A DNA stretch of 64,000 nt. Source: GCA-2746365 sp964651445. GTDB lineage: Bacteria; Pseudomonadota; Gammaproteobacteria; SZUA-229. Below the pieces are notes generated by a model. That model was not told the origin of the DNA. It did not search any database and saw only the letters and a list, made by a program, of their open reading frames with translations. Below are positions 35,815 through 44,483 of this stretch, in pieces; positions within the stretch are counted from its first letter, which is position 1, and every line of letters starts with the position of its first letter. Both the position numbers and the translations under genes were made by a program. The stretch spans positions 16,574 through 80,573 of the forward strand of contig CAZYYW010000001.1 of NCBI GenBank assembly GCA_964651445.1. Direction: 5' to 3'.

Positions 35815-36926
35815 ACAACGCTGTACTACAAGACAACAGTATGCTGAATAATAAGCGACCTAAAGAATTGTTCCGAAGCTTGATCGGAAAAAGCCCGACA
35901 ATGCAGCGGGTACATAAAGACATACGGCAGGTGGCTAATAGCTCTGCCAATGTTTTAATTCTTGGCGAGTCAGGAACCGGAAAAGAAGTTGTCGCACGCA
36001 ATATCCATTACTTTTCTGACCGTTGCAAAAATGCATTTGTGCCGGTTAACTGTGGCGCAATTCCTCACGAGTTATTGGAATCAGAGTTATTTGGTCACGA
36101 AAAAGGGGCTTTTACTGGTGCAATCACATCTCGTCCGGGGCGCTTTTCAATGGCGGAAGGTGGCACTCTATTTCTTGATGAAATAGGCGAGATGACTATG
36201 GCAATGCAAGTGAAGCTGTTAAGAGTACTAGAAGAACGTGTGTTTGAACGTGTTGGCGGTACAAAAACTATTCATTCTAATGTCAGGATAATCGCTGCCA
36301 CTAATCGTAACCTTGAAGAAATGGTTAAACAGGGAAGCTTTCGTGAAGACCTCTATTTCAGATTAGATGTTTTCCCCATTCACTTACCGGTATTACGCGA
36401 GCGTATCGAAGACTTGCCATTGTTAATTAAAGAATTGGTTACTCGTCTTGAAACAACCAGTAATAACAGCGTTCGGTTCACTCAAAATGCGGTTGTAGGC
36501 ATGTCCAAATATGATTGGCCTGGCAACGTGCGCGAACTAGCAAACCAGATCGAAAGAATGTCAATACAACACCCCAATGGCCTGGTTCATGAAAGTGATT
36601 TACCCAACAGAATAAGAGCCAGTGCATCATCGACAAATAAAGGTTTACAGCCAGAGCAAATAGATGACTGCAACAGCCAACCACAATACAATCGACCTGT
36701 AGTTGTAGATGACGGACACTTTAATTTTCCAGTTGAAGGTTTTGATCTTAAGTCATACATTTCAAGCATCGAAGTGAAAATCATTCAAGATGCTCTTGAT
36801 GAGACGGGTGGTGTAGTCGCACATGCCGCAAAAACACTTGGCTTGCAGCGTACCACGCTTGCCGAAAAAATGCGAAAACATCATATCGACAAAAAGCCGG
36901 AAGCTTCTAGTCATAGTGTTTGTTAG
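35811..36926 (+). CDS. fleQ: FleQ/FlrA-type flagellar master regulator, no N-terminal domain
   Basis: A 371-residue sigma-54 activator. The AAA+ core has Walker A GESGTGKE, the sigma-54 contact loop GAFTGA and Walker B GTLFLDEIGEM; the C-terminus is a Fis-type HTH (GGVVAHAAKTLGLQRTTLAEKMRKH). The order and wording of blocks match FleQ closely (DLKSYISSIE..., RRTTLVEKMRKYG in FleQ). The c-di-GMP-contact motifs of Pseudomonas FleQ are kept: LFRS (as ELFRSLIG) and KExxxRN (as KEVVARN). The roughly 130-residue N-terminal FleQ domain is missing, yet GGAGGTG before the ATG shows that the short form is the natural start. It should activate sigma-54 flagellar promoters such as flrBC. Confidence 0.87.
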   Translation: MNNAVLQDNSMLNNKRPKELFRSLIGKSPTMQRVHKDIRQVANSSANVLILGESGTGKEVVARNIHYFSDRCKNAFVPVNCGAIPHELLESELFGHEKGAFTGAITSRPGRFSMAEGGTLFLDEIGEMTMAMQVKLLRVLEERVFERVGGTKTIHSNVRIIAATNRNLEEMVKQGSFREDLYFRLDVFPIHLPVLRERIEDLPLLIKELVTRLETTSNNSVRFTQNAVVGMSKYDWPGNVRELANQIERMSIQHPNGLVHESDLPNRIRASASSTNKGLQPEQIDDCNSQPQYNRPVVVDDGHFNFPVEGFDLKSYISSIEVKIIQDALDETGGVVAHAAKTLGLQRTTLAEKMRKHHIDKKPEASSHSVC

Positions 36927-36997
36927 TTATAAAAGTCAGTGCCCCTGTTTTATTTGAATACTTCAGCTAGCTGCTGTTGCTTTCACATTAACCATAA

Positions 36998-37951
36998 CTA
37001 CAGCGTGGCATCATCTACACCGACGCTATCTTGCTGAACAGTTACAGCCACTTCGCCTTGTTCTCCATCAATTTGTTTTTCCTCTGGATCATCAACGATA
37101 ATTTTGTTTGAATAATCCATCATAATTTCAACGCGGCGATTTTTAGCACGGCCGCTAAACGTTTCATTTGAAGCGATTGGCTGCGTATCGGCAAACGCGG
37201 ATATTTCAAGTGTTTTATACCTTAACACCTCATCCTTCACTAGCTCATGTATGACACTGGCTGCTCGCGAAGATGATAATTCCCAGTTGGATCGAAAACG
37301 ATAAGTATTAATGGGAACATTATCCGTGTGACCGGCAACGATAACGACACCATCAAATTCACTAAAAACCTCACTAATTTTTGACACAACGACCTTGAAC
37401 GGCTCAATGACGTCAGCACTGCCTGAAGGAAACGAACCTTTCTCTCTGACTAAAAGGATAATTCTTTTTTCAGTAATTTTCATCTCGATCAAACCATGAC
37501 TAATTTCTTCCTCCAATGAAGCTTTCAATAGTTTACTGTCCCTGCGAATTCGTTCGATTATTTTTTTATCCTGCTCACTTAGTGTTGGTTTTGTCTCTTT
37601 ACTCTCCTGCCCTTTTTCTGATGGGTCTGTAAACACAGGATGCCGCTTAGTTTCATCCGTTGTCATTTGTCGCACTTCATTAATCGGTGTTGGTTGTGGC
37701 CGCCCTGGACTAAACTCACGAGCAATAATATTAATGCCACGAGGTGATTCTTGTGCTTTGATTTCTCGCTGAACACCAAAGGCGTCTTTTAATGAACCAG
37801 CTAGTTCTTTATATATCGCAATATCCATTGAAGAAAAGGAAAACAGTAAGACAAAAAAAGCCAGTAACAATGACATCAAATCTGCAAATGTCATTACCCA
37901 TGCAGGTATACCGTCGGGACATTTATGCTCTTCTTCCAAAGCTTCACTCAT
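36998..37951 (-). CDS. pomB: Flagellar stator protein PomB/MotB
   Basis: A 317-residue stator B subunit. One N-terminal membrane helix (AWVMTFADLMSLLLAFFVLLFSF) carries the ion-binding Asp in FADLMSL; a plug/linker follows; and residues about 165-285 form an OmpA-like peptidoglycan-binding domain (VIVAGHTDNVPINTYRFRSNWELSSSRAASV, NRRVEIMM). With PomA it forms the ion channel that drives rotation. The gene follows pomA after 11 bases. The N-terminal CPDGIPAWVMTFADLMSLLLAFF pattern is closer to sodium-type PomB than to E. coli MotB. Confidence 0.93.
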   Translation of the reverse strand: MSEALEEEHKCPDGIPAWVMTFADLMSLLLAFFVLLFSFSSMDIAIYKELAGSLKDAFGVQREIKAQESPRGINIIAREFSPGRPQPTPINEVRQMTTDETKRHPVFTDPSEKGQESKETKPTLSEQDKKIIERIRRDSKLLKASLEEEISHGLIEMKITEKRIILLVREKGSFPSGSADVIEPFKVVVSKISEVFSEFDGVVIVAGHTDNVPINTYRFRSNWELSSSRAASVIHELVKDEVLRYKTLEISAFADTQPIASNETFSGRAKNRRVEIMMDYSNKIIVDDPEEKQIDGEQGEVAVTVQQDSVGVDDATL

Positions 37952-37962
37952 AACACAAACCT

Positions 37963-38736
37963 TTAGGCGGCCGCTTTCTTGGCTTTAGCTTTTCCATTTT
38001 TTTCTGGCGGTAAATAAACACTCAGCAAACCTTCTATCATACGAGGATTCAAACCTTCCTGAATCGCGCTAATACTCTCCAAAATCATTGATTTGCTGGT
38101 ACGTTCTTGTTTACTTCGCAATGCCAGTTTATCGGCAATAGGCAACGCAAAAACGGTCGCAATGACTGCACCATATAGAGTAGTCAGTAATGCAATCGCC
38201 ATTGCAGGGCCAATAGATTTAGGATCGCTCATATTGGACATCATTTGCACCAGACCGATCAAGGTACCTATCATGCCCATTGCCGGCGCCACATCACCCA
38301 TTGCCTTAAAGATGTTCAAGCCAGCTTCATTACGTTCAATAGACATGGTGATTTCTTTAGAAAGGATTTTATTGACCAACTCAGGTGGGTTGCCATCAAC
38401 CACCATCGTTATGCCCTTGGCAAGAAACTCATTTTTGACTTCAACATTTTCCAGGCCGAGCAAGCCTTCCTTCCGGGCAACATTTGCTAGTTCCAAGCTC
38501 TGCTCAATAATTTCACTCGGAAGCTGAGCCTTATGAACAAAGGCTTTAAGAGCCACGCCAAAAGCACCGAGCATATCAGGCAGTGAAAACTTCATGGTAA
38601 CAATTGCAAACGTGCCGGCTATAACAATCAAGATACTCGGCCCATTGACAAACATGCCCATTTCACCGCCCATCATAATGGCTGCAATAATACAGCCTAT
38701 GGCAGTCAAAATACCGATAAGTGTTGCTAAATCCAT
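37963..38736 (-). CDS. pomA: Flagellar stator protein PomA/MotA
   Basis: A 257-residue stator A subunit with four membrane helices. It reads through with Vibrio PomA: MDLATLIGI at the start, GMFVNGPSILIVIAGT, a cytoplasmic loop with charged residues (ARKEGLLGLENVE), and MGDVAPAMGMIGTLIGLVQMM plus DPKSIGPAMAIALLTTLYGA in helices 3-4. This points to a sodium-driven motor. I start it at ATG 38736, with AAGGTG upstream, rather than the in-frame GTG at 38745. pomB follows. A sigma-28-like promoter lies about 90 bases upstream, as expected for a late motility gene. Confidence 0.95.
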   Translation of the reverse strand: MDLATLIGILTAIGCIIAAIMMGGEMGMFVNGPSILIVIAGTFAIVTMKFSLPDMLGAFGVALKAFVHKAQLPSEIIEQSLELANVARKEGLLGLENVEVKNEFLAKGITMVVDGNPPELVNKILSKEITMSIERNEAGLNIFKAMGDVAPAMGMIGTLIGLVQMMSNMSDPKSIGPAMAIALLTTLYGAVIATVFALPIADKLALRSKQERTSKSMILESISAIQEGLNPRMIEGLLSVYLPPEKNGKAKAKKAAA

Positions 38737-38825
38737 ACCTTTCACCTTGCTTATTGCACAATTTCGAATTTAAAATACACGCATGTTTTGCTTGCGCTGT
38801 CACATCCGGTTTCTTCTACTCTATT

Positions 38826-38852
38826 TAATCGGTCGCCACCGCAGAAGCTTTA
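38826..38852 (-). promoter_or_regulatory. Candidate sigma-28 promoter of pomAB
   Basis: The minus strand reads TAAAGCTT, 11 bases, ACCGATTA, matching 7 of 8 at -35 and 6 of 8 at -10. Stator genes are classic FliA targets. Confidence 0.6.
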
Positions 38853-39065
38853 GTAGAAATTTGATATGAATCCGCTTGAAACAAAGGATTTTAGTAATCG
38901 GTATCTCTACGGATGACAAGTCATTTGTAAACTTTTGTAAACATACAATAAACAAAGACTTATTTACTATACAGTCGATAAAATATTTGATATAAAGAAG
39001 CCGCTATATCTGCATTACAGCAAGTTAATTGCGCCATTTTTGATTTGACTTTATTAAAGGAAATT

Positions 39066-39776
39066 ATGAATAGTACTAAAATTTTGTTTATTGATGACGA
39101 CCAACGAATATGTCGCCTGGTTAAAAGATACCTGCAAAACAATCATATCGAGATGATTGCTGCCCACAATGCCAGAGATGCACTCAATCTCCTGCACGAC
39201 GACAGTATCACCTTAATACTGCTCGATATTATGCTACCGGATATGGACGGTCTTACGCTTGCACAAAAAATCCGTTTATCATCTGAAATACCCATAATTT
39301 TCCTCACCGCCAAAGCCGAGATCGAAAACAAAGTCATCGGGCTAGAAATTGGAGCCGACGATTACATTACCAAACCGTTTGAAGAAAAAGAACTGATTGC
39401 CCGAATACAAGCAGTGTTGCGCCGCACCCAAAATACAACAACTCATGACAACGACAAAACCAAGGCAAATTTTGCCGGTTGGTGCCTCAATTTACTTAGT
39501 CATACACTGCATTCGCCCGATGGCACAGTTGTAGACATCACCAGCACTGAGTATCGTCTGCTGACCAAGCTGGTCAACCGCTCAAATCGAATCATCAAAC
39601 GCGAAGAAATTTTACACATACTTTCTAACCGTGAATGGTCACCGCTGGATCGATCCGCAGATATGGCGATATCCAAATTACGCAAAAAAATCGAAAAAAA
39701 TCCACGCAGACCGGAAATCATCAAAACCATTCGCAACCACGGCTACCAGCTCACCGCTGCTGTGAACTTCAACTAG
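39066..39776 (+). CDS. OmpR-family response regulator (orphan)
   Basis: A 236-residue DNA-binding response regulator. The receiver (1-120) has the acidic pocket IDDDQR, phospho-Asp in LLDIMLPDMDG, Thr in FLTAK and Lys in TKPFEE; residues 135-232 are an OmpR/PhoB winged helix (DITSTEYRLLTKLVNR, RSADMAISKLRKKIEK, IKTIRNHGYQL). I start it at ATG 39066 with AAAGGAAATT upstream. No kinase gene is adjacent; the kinases elsewhere in the window are candidate partners. Target genes are unknown. Confidence 0.9.
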   Translation: MNSTKILFIDDDQRICRLVKRYLQNNHIEMIAAHNARDALNLLHDDSITLILLDIMLPDMDGLTLAQKIRLSSEIPIIFLTAKAEIENKVIGLEIGADDYITKPFEEKELIARIQAVLRRTQNTTTHDNDKTKANFAGWCLNLLSHTLHSPDGTVVDITSTEYRLLTKLVNRSNRIIKREEILHILSNREWSPLDRSADMAISKLRKKIEKNPRRPEIIKTIRNHGYQLTAAVNFN

Positions 39777-39845
39777 CAAGTCATTTTTTAACGGGGCTTT
39801 GCTTCTTGTTATCACGCCCAACTCAATACTTGCCCTATGCCTCTC

Positions 39846-40733
39846 TTATGTGTGACATATTTCTAGATGATTAGCACTGCGTTTCGCTGAAAAACGATGT
39901 GTTAACTGCTTTTCTCGCCAAATAAAACCAGATGCTTTTGGCACTGTATAACGCACCTCAAAGACATCAATATCATCGCAGCTATTTGCGCTGTAATTCA
40001 TCTGTAGCCTTGCCTGTTTCATAATGTGGATGTACTCATTGTCCGTTTCGATGGTATAAGACTGCAATACAGCGTTTTTATAATTATTACTCTGGGTAAA
40101 CATCCACAAATATTCAATAATCATTTTAACCTTATCGGCCGTTAATTCTGTCATGGTTATTCTGCCACGGTAATGCCCATCTTCATCATTGCGATCGACA
40201 CCTGTTCGATCCAATACACTGGCTTTAAAAACGCGATGCATATTTATAAATTCAGGTAATGAGGGGTCGAATCGTGAGAACTGGAAATACAACAATGTCT
40301 CTTTATTAGCAGACAATTGCTGATACGAAACCTGGTGCTCTGCCGCTTTTTCAGACCAAGACATGGCTTCAATAAAATCATCACTGGCAAGATCATATGC
40401 TGTCATACCTGCTCTGGCAGAGACGGGTAACAGGCTAGTGTTTTTTACATGGCTAATCGAATAGAAAATATCTTGGTAATTGTTTTCTTTATAAAAATCA
40501 TCAGGAACTCGTTTATCAAAATACAACGCTCTGGCAGTGGCAAGATCTCCAGTCAAAGGCGCACTATTTTTATTGGTCACCGCAGTATCTTCTGAGCTGC
40601 TACAACCCGATAACAACTGTACGGCTATGACAAGCAATATTAGCCCGCTATATTGCATGAACTGGAAGCGACCATTGGCCTCATCGTTACACATCAACAG
40701 GGGTTTACACATCGAGAGGGCTTTAATTATCAT
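39846..40733 (-). CDS. Predicted lipoprotein of unknown function
   Basis: Up to 295 residues. An internal methionine at residue 26 (start at 40658) would begin a typical lipoprotein signal (MQYSGLILLVIAVQLLSGCSSS) with lipobox LLSGC; translation from 40733 would place 25 extra residues before it, so the shorter start is preferred for function, although neither has a good ribosome site. The mature part has a conserved-looking block (RITMTELTADKVKMIIEYLWMFTQSNNY) and two late cysteines (ANSCDDI, LEICHT). I do not recognise the family. A sigma-28-like promoter upstream and the motility context suggest a flagellar or chemotaxis link. Confidence 0.6.
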   Translation of the reverse strand: MIIKALSMCKPLLMCNDEANGRFQFMQYSGLILLVIAVQLLSGCSSSEDTAVTNKNSAPLTGDLATARALYFDKRVPDDFYKENNYQDIFYSISHVKNTSLLPVSARAGMTAYDLASDDFIEAMSWSEKAAEHQVSYQQLSANKETLLYFQFSRFDPSLPEFINMHRVFKASVLDRTGVDRNDEDGHYRGRITMTELTADKVKMIIEYLWMFTQSNNYKNAVLQSYTIETDNEYIHIMKQARLQMNYSANSCDDIDVFEVRYTVPKASGFIWREKQLTHRFSAKRSANHLEICHT

Positions 40734-40769
40734 GCCGTATTTTTAATCTATTGAGTTTCATCACCCAAT

Positions 40770-40796
40770 ATATCGACGCGACACTATTTATCTTTA
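40770..40796 (-). promoter_or_regulatory. Candidate sigma-28 promoter of lipoprotein gene
   Basis: The minus strand reads TAAAGATA, 11 bases, GTCGATAT, matching 6 of 8 in each box. The implied start is about 30 bases before the ATG at 40733. Confidence 0.5.
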
Positions 40797-40798
40797 AC

Positions 40799-40841
40799 CG
40801 CAGCACGACCATTCGTCGGAATGATAAATGGTCGTGCTGCG
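40799..40841. terminator. Strong hairpin terminator after HDOD gene
   Basis: A 15-bp perfect stem (CGCAGCACGACCATT paired with its complement) around a 13-base loop, flanked by AT-rich sequence, 49 bases past the HDOD stop at 40890. It separates that gene from the lipoprotein promoter. Confidence 0.8.
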
Positions 40842-40889
40842 TTAATTAATTAACGCCAAGAGTATTTCTATTAGAGCTGCCTACAGCAA

Positions 40890-41729
40890 TTAGACAAGAA
40901 GGGATTGTCGCGCTTTTTCATACAATTGTTGATTTTCTTTAATTTGCAAAAGATTAACATCTGAATCCATGCCTAATCTAGAAAATGCGGGGACTAGGCA
41001 CCAATCATCAGGCGAATGCTCCTCAGCAACATAACCACCTTGTAATAATGCGACCTGTACTAAGTTAACCAGATTTGTGCCATCTTTCTGTTCATAGTCA
41101 AAGTTATGGCTTTCCTCGACCACTTCAATTAAATCATTGGAAAAGTTCCAACTGCGTAACATCAAAGCACCTATGCGACCTTGCAATGCATGGACAACGG
41201 ATTTTAATTCTTTGGCGTCATTAAATAGCGCTTTATCATTGCCGGCAATAGCCAGCAAAGGCAAGGCACCAATGTTATGGATAAGACCAGCCAACAAGGC
41301 TTGTTCTCTGCGGATGCCACACATTGATGCCGTCATCATTTGGCAAATGGCTGCCACATTGACCGAAACACTCCATGTTTTCCTGAACTGTTTATCCATA
41401 ACCGGGGATGTTGGCTTAAAGATTTGTTTCATCGCAAGATTGGTAATTAAGTCCCTTACCATTTTCCCGCCGAGCCGAGTAACGGCTCTTTGCAAATCCT
41501 CAATAGGCACTTCACCGCGGTATAATGGGCTATTAACCACCTTCAGTAACCTTACCGATAAAGCTGCATCTTGGCTCAGGATATCAGCAATCTGTTCAGT
41601 TGTTGTCTCTTCGTGATCAACAGCTTCTCTTATTTTCAACGCGACTTCTGGCAGTGACGGTAGTATTATCCGATCTTCATTAATGGCTAGCTCTAGCTTA
41701 TTATAAAAGTCTTCATGTTCGACGCTCAT
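40890..41729 (-). CDS. HDOD-domain protein, tandem copy 1
   Basis: A 279-residue HDOD protein, a clear paralogue of the next gene (shared LPSLPEVALKIREA, DILSQDAALSVRLLKVVNSPLYR, QALLAGLIHNIGALPLLA and DWCLVPAFSRLGMDSDVN). The HD metal ligands are replaced (HNIG in place of the HD motif), so it is a regulatory scaffold rather than an enzyme. It has its own sigma-28-like promoter and a strong terminator behind it. HDOD proteins elsewhere link c-di-GMP and chemotaxis to motility; its position after fliA, where relatives carry chemotaxis genes, supports a motility role (inference). Confidence 0.9.
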   Translation of the reverse strand: MSVEHEDFYNKLELAINEDRIILPSLPEVALKIREAVDHEETTTEQIADILSQDAALSVRLLKVVNSPLYRGEVPIEDLQRAVTRLGGKMVRDLITNLAMKQIFKPTSPVMDKQFRKTWSVSVNVAAICQMMTASMCGIRREQALLAGLIHNIGALPLLAIAGNDKALFNDAKELKSVVHALQGRIGALMLRSWNFSNDLIEVVEESHNFDYEQKDGTNLVNLVQVALLQGGYVAEEHSPDDWCLVPAFSRLGMDSDVNLLQIKENQQLYEKARQSLLV

Positions 41730-41781
41730 TTTAACTACTTATCCATCACATATTTTATGTTAAATAATACTGCTATTGATT

Positions 41782-41808
41782 GTATCGGCAGGTAAAAGCT
41801 ATTATTTA
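41782..41808 (-). promoter_or_regulatory. Candidate sigma-28 promoter of HDOD copy 1
   Basis: The minus strand reads TAAATAAT, 11 bases, GCCGATAC: 7 of 8 at -10 and 5 of 8 at -35. The upstream part overlaps an AT-rich hairpin (AAAGCTAT/ATAGCTTT) that may end the preceding HDOD transcript. Confidence 0.5.
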
Positions 41809-41857
41809 TTATAGCTTTATTATTTCAGGGTGAAGAAATTGGACGTTTCTTCTTTTA

Positions 41858-42700
41858 TCAAATCATCAACGATTGCCTGGCATCATTGAGCAGTTCCTCA
41901 TTTTCTTCTATATGAATAACATCTACTTCTGCATTCATGCCCAATTTTTCAAATGCTGGAATTGTAGACCAATCCTCCGGACACAGATCATTGGAGATAA
42001 AGCCACCCTGTAGCAAGGTAAACTGAACCAGATCAACCATATTCGCGCTGCCTTCATGCTCATATTTAAAGTTATGGCATTGGCTTACAACTTCAATCAA
42101 CTCGTCTGAAAAGTGCCAGTTTTCTAATATAATAGCGCCAACACGACCTTGTAATTCCTGAATAAGCTGATCCATCGCTTGCTGATCATGAAACAAATAA
42201 TCATCTTCCTCAGCCATCAATAGTATGGGTAATAAACCAATGTTATGCAGTAAACCTGCCAGTAAGGCCTGTTCTTTTTTAACGCCGACTTCCATCGTTG
42301 CCGCCATCATTTGACAGATGGCCGCTATGTCGACAGACGTTTTCCATGCCGATCTGAACTGTTTTTCCATCATCACGGATGTCGGTTGATACATTTGTTT
42401 CATGGAAAGATTGGTTACCAAGTCGCGCACCAAACTGCTGCCCATACGGGTAACAGCCATGTGTAAATCCTCAATCGGCATTCGGGTTCTATACAGAGGG
42501 CTGTTCACTATCTTCAATAAACGTGCAGACAGTGCACCATCCTGACTAAGAATGTCAGCAATTTGCCCACTTGTGGTGTCTTCTCTTTCAGCGACATCGC
42601 GTATTTTTAACGCCACATCAGGTAAAGAGGGTAATTCAATTCTATCTTCTTCGACGGCTTCTTGTAGCTTACTAAAAAACTGCTCAACGTCTGTACTCAT
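41858..42700 (-). CDS. HDOD-domain protein, tandem copy 2
   Basis: A 280-residue HDOD protein, paralogous to the gene at 40890 over its whole length. I start it at ATG 42700 (MSTDVEQFF), with AGGA upstream and the same N-terminal length as its paralogue, rather than at 42757. Blocks include LPSLPDVALKIRDVA, DILSQDGALSARLLKIVNSPLYR and QALLAGLLHNIGLLPIL; the HD catalytic residues are absent. It follows fliA by 116 bases and has its own sigma-28-like promoter in that gap, so it may be expressed both with the flagellar operon and later. Confidence 0.9.
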   Translation of the reverse strand: MSTDVEQFFSKLQEAVEEDRIELPSLPDVALKIRDVAEREDTTSGQIADILSQDGALSARLLKIVNSPLYRTRMPIEDLHMAVTRMGSSLVRDLVTNLSMKQMYQPTSVMMEKQFRSAWKTSVDIAAICQMMAATMEVGVKKEQALLAGLLHNIGLLPILLMAEEDDYLFHDQQAMDQLIQELQGRVGAIILENWHFSDELIEVVSQCHNFKYEHEGSANMVDLVQFTLLQGGFISNDLCPEDWSTIPAFEKLGMNAEVDVIHIEENEELLNDARQSLMI

Positions 42701-42766
42701 AACGGTTCTATCCTGTTTTGTTTTCTCATAAACTTGCCAAGCTATTGAAAGATACAAGTCGTTAAT

Positions 42767-42793
42767 TAATCGACAGCATTTATATTTTCTTTA
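42767..42793 (-). promoter_or_regulatory. Candidate sigma-28 promoter of HDOD copy 2
   Basis: The minus strand reads TAAAGAAA, 11 bases, GTCGATTA, matching 5 and 6 of 8, in the gap between fliA and the HDOD gene. Confidence 0.4.
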
Positions 42794-42816
42794 ACAATAT
42801 TATTTTCTCGGTTTAA

Positions 42817-43572
42817 TCACGCAGTGATCTCTTGTTCAGTCCACTCGGTCATTCGTGCGCGAAGACGTAATAGAGCCTGGCCGTGTATCTGACAAACCCT
42901 CCCTTCGGTAATCCCCAGAATCTCACCTATTTCACGCAAGTTGAACTCCTCGTCGTAATACAGTGCCATTACCATTTTCTCTCGTTCAGGCAAATGCTCT
43001 ATTTTATTAACCAGTCCTTGTTTAAAATCTGCTTCCTGTAATTCCTTTAGAGGGTTATTAAAGTCACAGCTTTTATATTCATCCGCACAGCCTCCAGCAG
43101 AGGCTATATCTTCGTAGCTTAATAATTGGCAGCCGGCGGCATCCTTTACCATACGATAATATTCTTCGATGCCAAGTTGCATATGTTCGGCAATTTCACT
43201 GTCTGTAGCATGGCGGCCATGTTCACTTTCAATTTGTCGAATGGCTTCTGATAGCTCTCTTGATTTTTTATAAACAGAGCGTGGCGTCCAATCGCAACGC
43301 CGTACTTCATCAATCATTGAACCTTGAATTCGAATCCGAGCATAGGTTTCAAAACTTGCACCTTTACTCATATCATAGCCTTTTAAGGCTTCAAATAACC
43401 CAATCATGCCAGTTTGCACGATGTCTTCCAATTGTATGCTAGAAGGTAATCGCGTAATCATATGGTAGGCAATACGTTTAACAAATGGTGCATATTCCGT
43501 CATCAATTCATCATAATTCGGTGCATCACCTGAGATAGAACCAACTTCAGCGTAACTGGACATCGATGCCAT
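42817..43572 (-). CDS. fliA: FliA flagellar sigma-28 factor
   Basis: A 251-residue sigma factor with regions 2 (YAPFVKRIAYHMITRLPSSIQLEDIVQTGMIGLFEAL ... FETYARIRIQGSMIDEVR), 3 (RRCDWTPRSVYKKSRELSEAI) and 4 (LPEREKMVMALYYDEEFNLREIGEILGITEGRVCQIHGQALLRLR). It directs late flagellar transcription and is held by FlgM (619-930). AGGAGGT precedes the ATG, which shares one base with the flhG stop. Several promoters in this window match its consensus. Confidence 0.97.
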   Translation of the reverse strand: MASMSSYAEVGSISGDAPNYDELMTEYAPFVKRIAYHMITRLPSSIQLEDIVQTGMIGLFEALKGYDMSKGASFETYARIRIQGSMIDEVRRCDWTPRSVYKKSRELSEAIRQIESEHGRHATDSEIAEHMQLGIEEYYRMVKDAAGCQLLSYEDIASAGGCADEYKSCDFNNPLKELQEADFKQGLVNKIEHLPEREKMVMALYYDEEFNLREIGEILGITEGRVCQIHGQALLRLRARMTEWTEQEITA

Positions 43573-44483
43573 TAGCTGACCTCCTGAGACACCATTGAAA
43601 ATTGAGATTTGTCAGCTTGAATCATACGTTCCATAAAAAATTTCATTTGTCCATCAGATCGTGTGCGTTCAGGCCAGCTATCAATTTGCCGAGTAATTCG
43701 TTTAAACGCCAATGCTGAGGGCGAGTGAGGAAAGGCATCAACCACCGCTCTTTGGTGTTGAATGGCTTTACGCAACTTTCCATCAAACGGTACTGCGCCA
43801 ACAAATTCCAACACCACATCTAAAAAACGGTCGGTCGCTTTTGACAACTTATTGAATAGTTCACGGCCTTCACGCGCATCATGTGTCATGTTCGCCAAAA
43901 TATGAAATTTACCAACGTTCAGTTTTCGACTCATGACTTTTATGAAAGCGTAAGCATCTGTAATAGAAGCAGGTTCATCATGCACCACAACAATGATTTC
44001 CTGCGATGCGCCACAAATATTGATAACAGTGTCAGCAATGCCAGCACCGGTATCGATAATCATGACGTCAACGGCAAAACTTAAATCACTAAAAGCATTA
44101 ATTAACCCCATCTGTTGTGCAGGGTCTAAATTAGCCATATCACTTATTCCGGTTGATGCTGGAATAACTTTTATATTTGATGGTCCGTTAACAATGATTT
44201 CTTCCAGAGTACGTTCGCCACGCATTACGTGAGACAAGTCGTATTCTGTATTTAAACCGAGCAAAACATCAACGTTCGCTAATCCCATATCAGCATCCAT
44301 TAACAAAACTTCTTTGCCTTGTTTCGCCATCGACAGCGCAAGATTAACCGATACATTGGTTTTACCTACACCCCCTTTACCGCTACTTATAGCGATTATT
44401 TTTACCGGGCGAGGTGCAACAACACGGCGTAAACTTTCTGCCTGATCCAGATTGCGTCGCATTGACACTTTAGATGTTTCCAT
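43572..44483 (-). CDS. flhG: FlhG/FleN flagellar number ATPase
   Basis: A 303-residue MinD-like ATPase. The deviant Walker A is SSGKGGVGKTNVSVNLA and the switch regions read LLMDADMGLANVDVLLG and VMIIDTGAGIADTVI. FlhG/FleN limits polar flagella to the right number by stimulating FlhF GTPase and by restraining FleQ. It overlaps the flhF end by 14 bases and the fliA start by one, the usual flhF-flhG-fliA unit. A truncated FleQ is present in the same window as its likely regulatory partner. Confidence 0.95.
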   Translation of the reverse strand: METSKVSMRRNLDQAESLRRVVAPRPVKIIAISSGKGGVGKTNVSVNLALSMAKQGKEVLLMDADMGLANVDVLLGLNTEYDLSHVMRGERTLEEIIVNGPSNIKVIPASTGISDMANLDPAQQMGLINAFSDLSFAVDVMIIDTGAGIADTVINICGASQEIIVVVHDEPASITDAYAFIKVMSRKLNVGKFHILANMTHDAREGRELFNKLSKATDRFLDVVLEFVGAVPFDGKLRKAIQHQRAVVDAFPHSPSALAFKRITRQIDSWPERTRSDGQMKFFMERMIQADKSQFSMVSQEVS

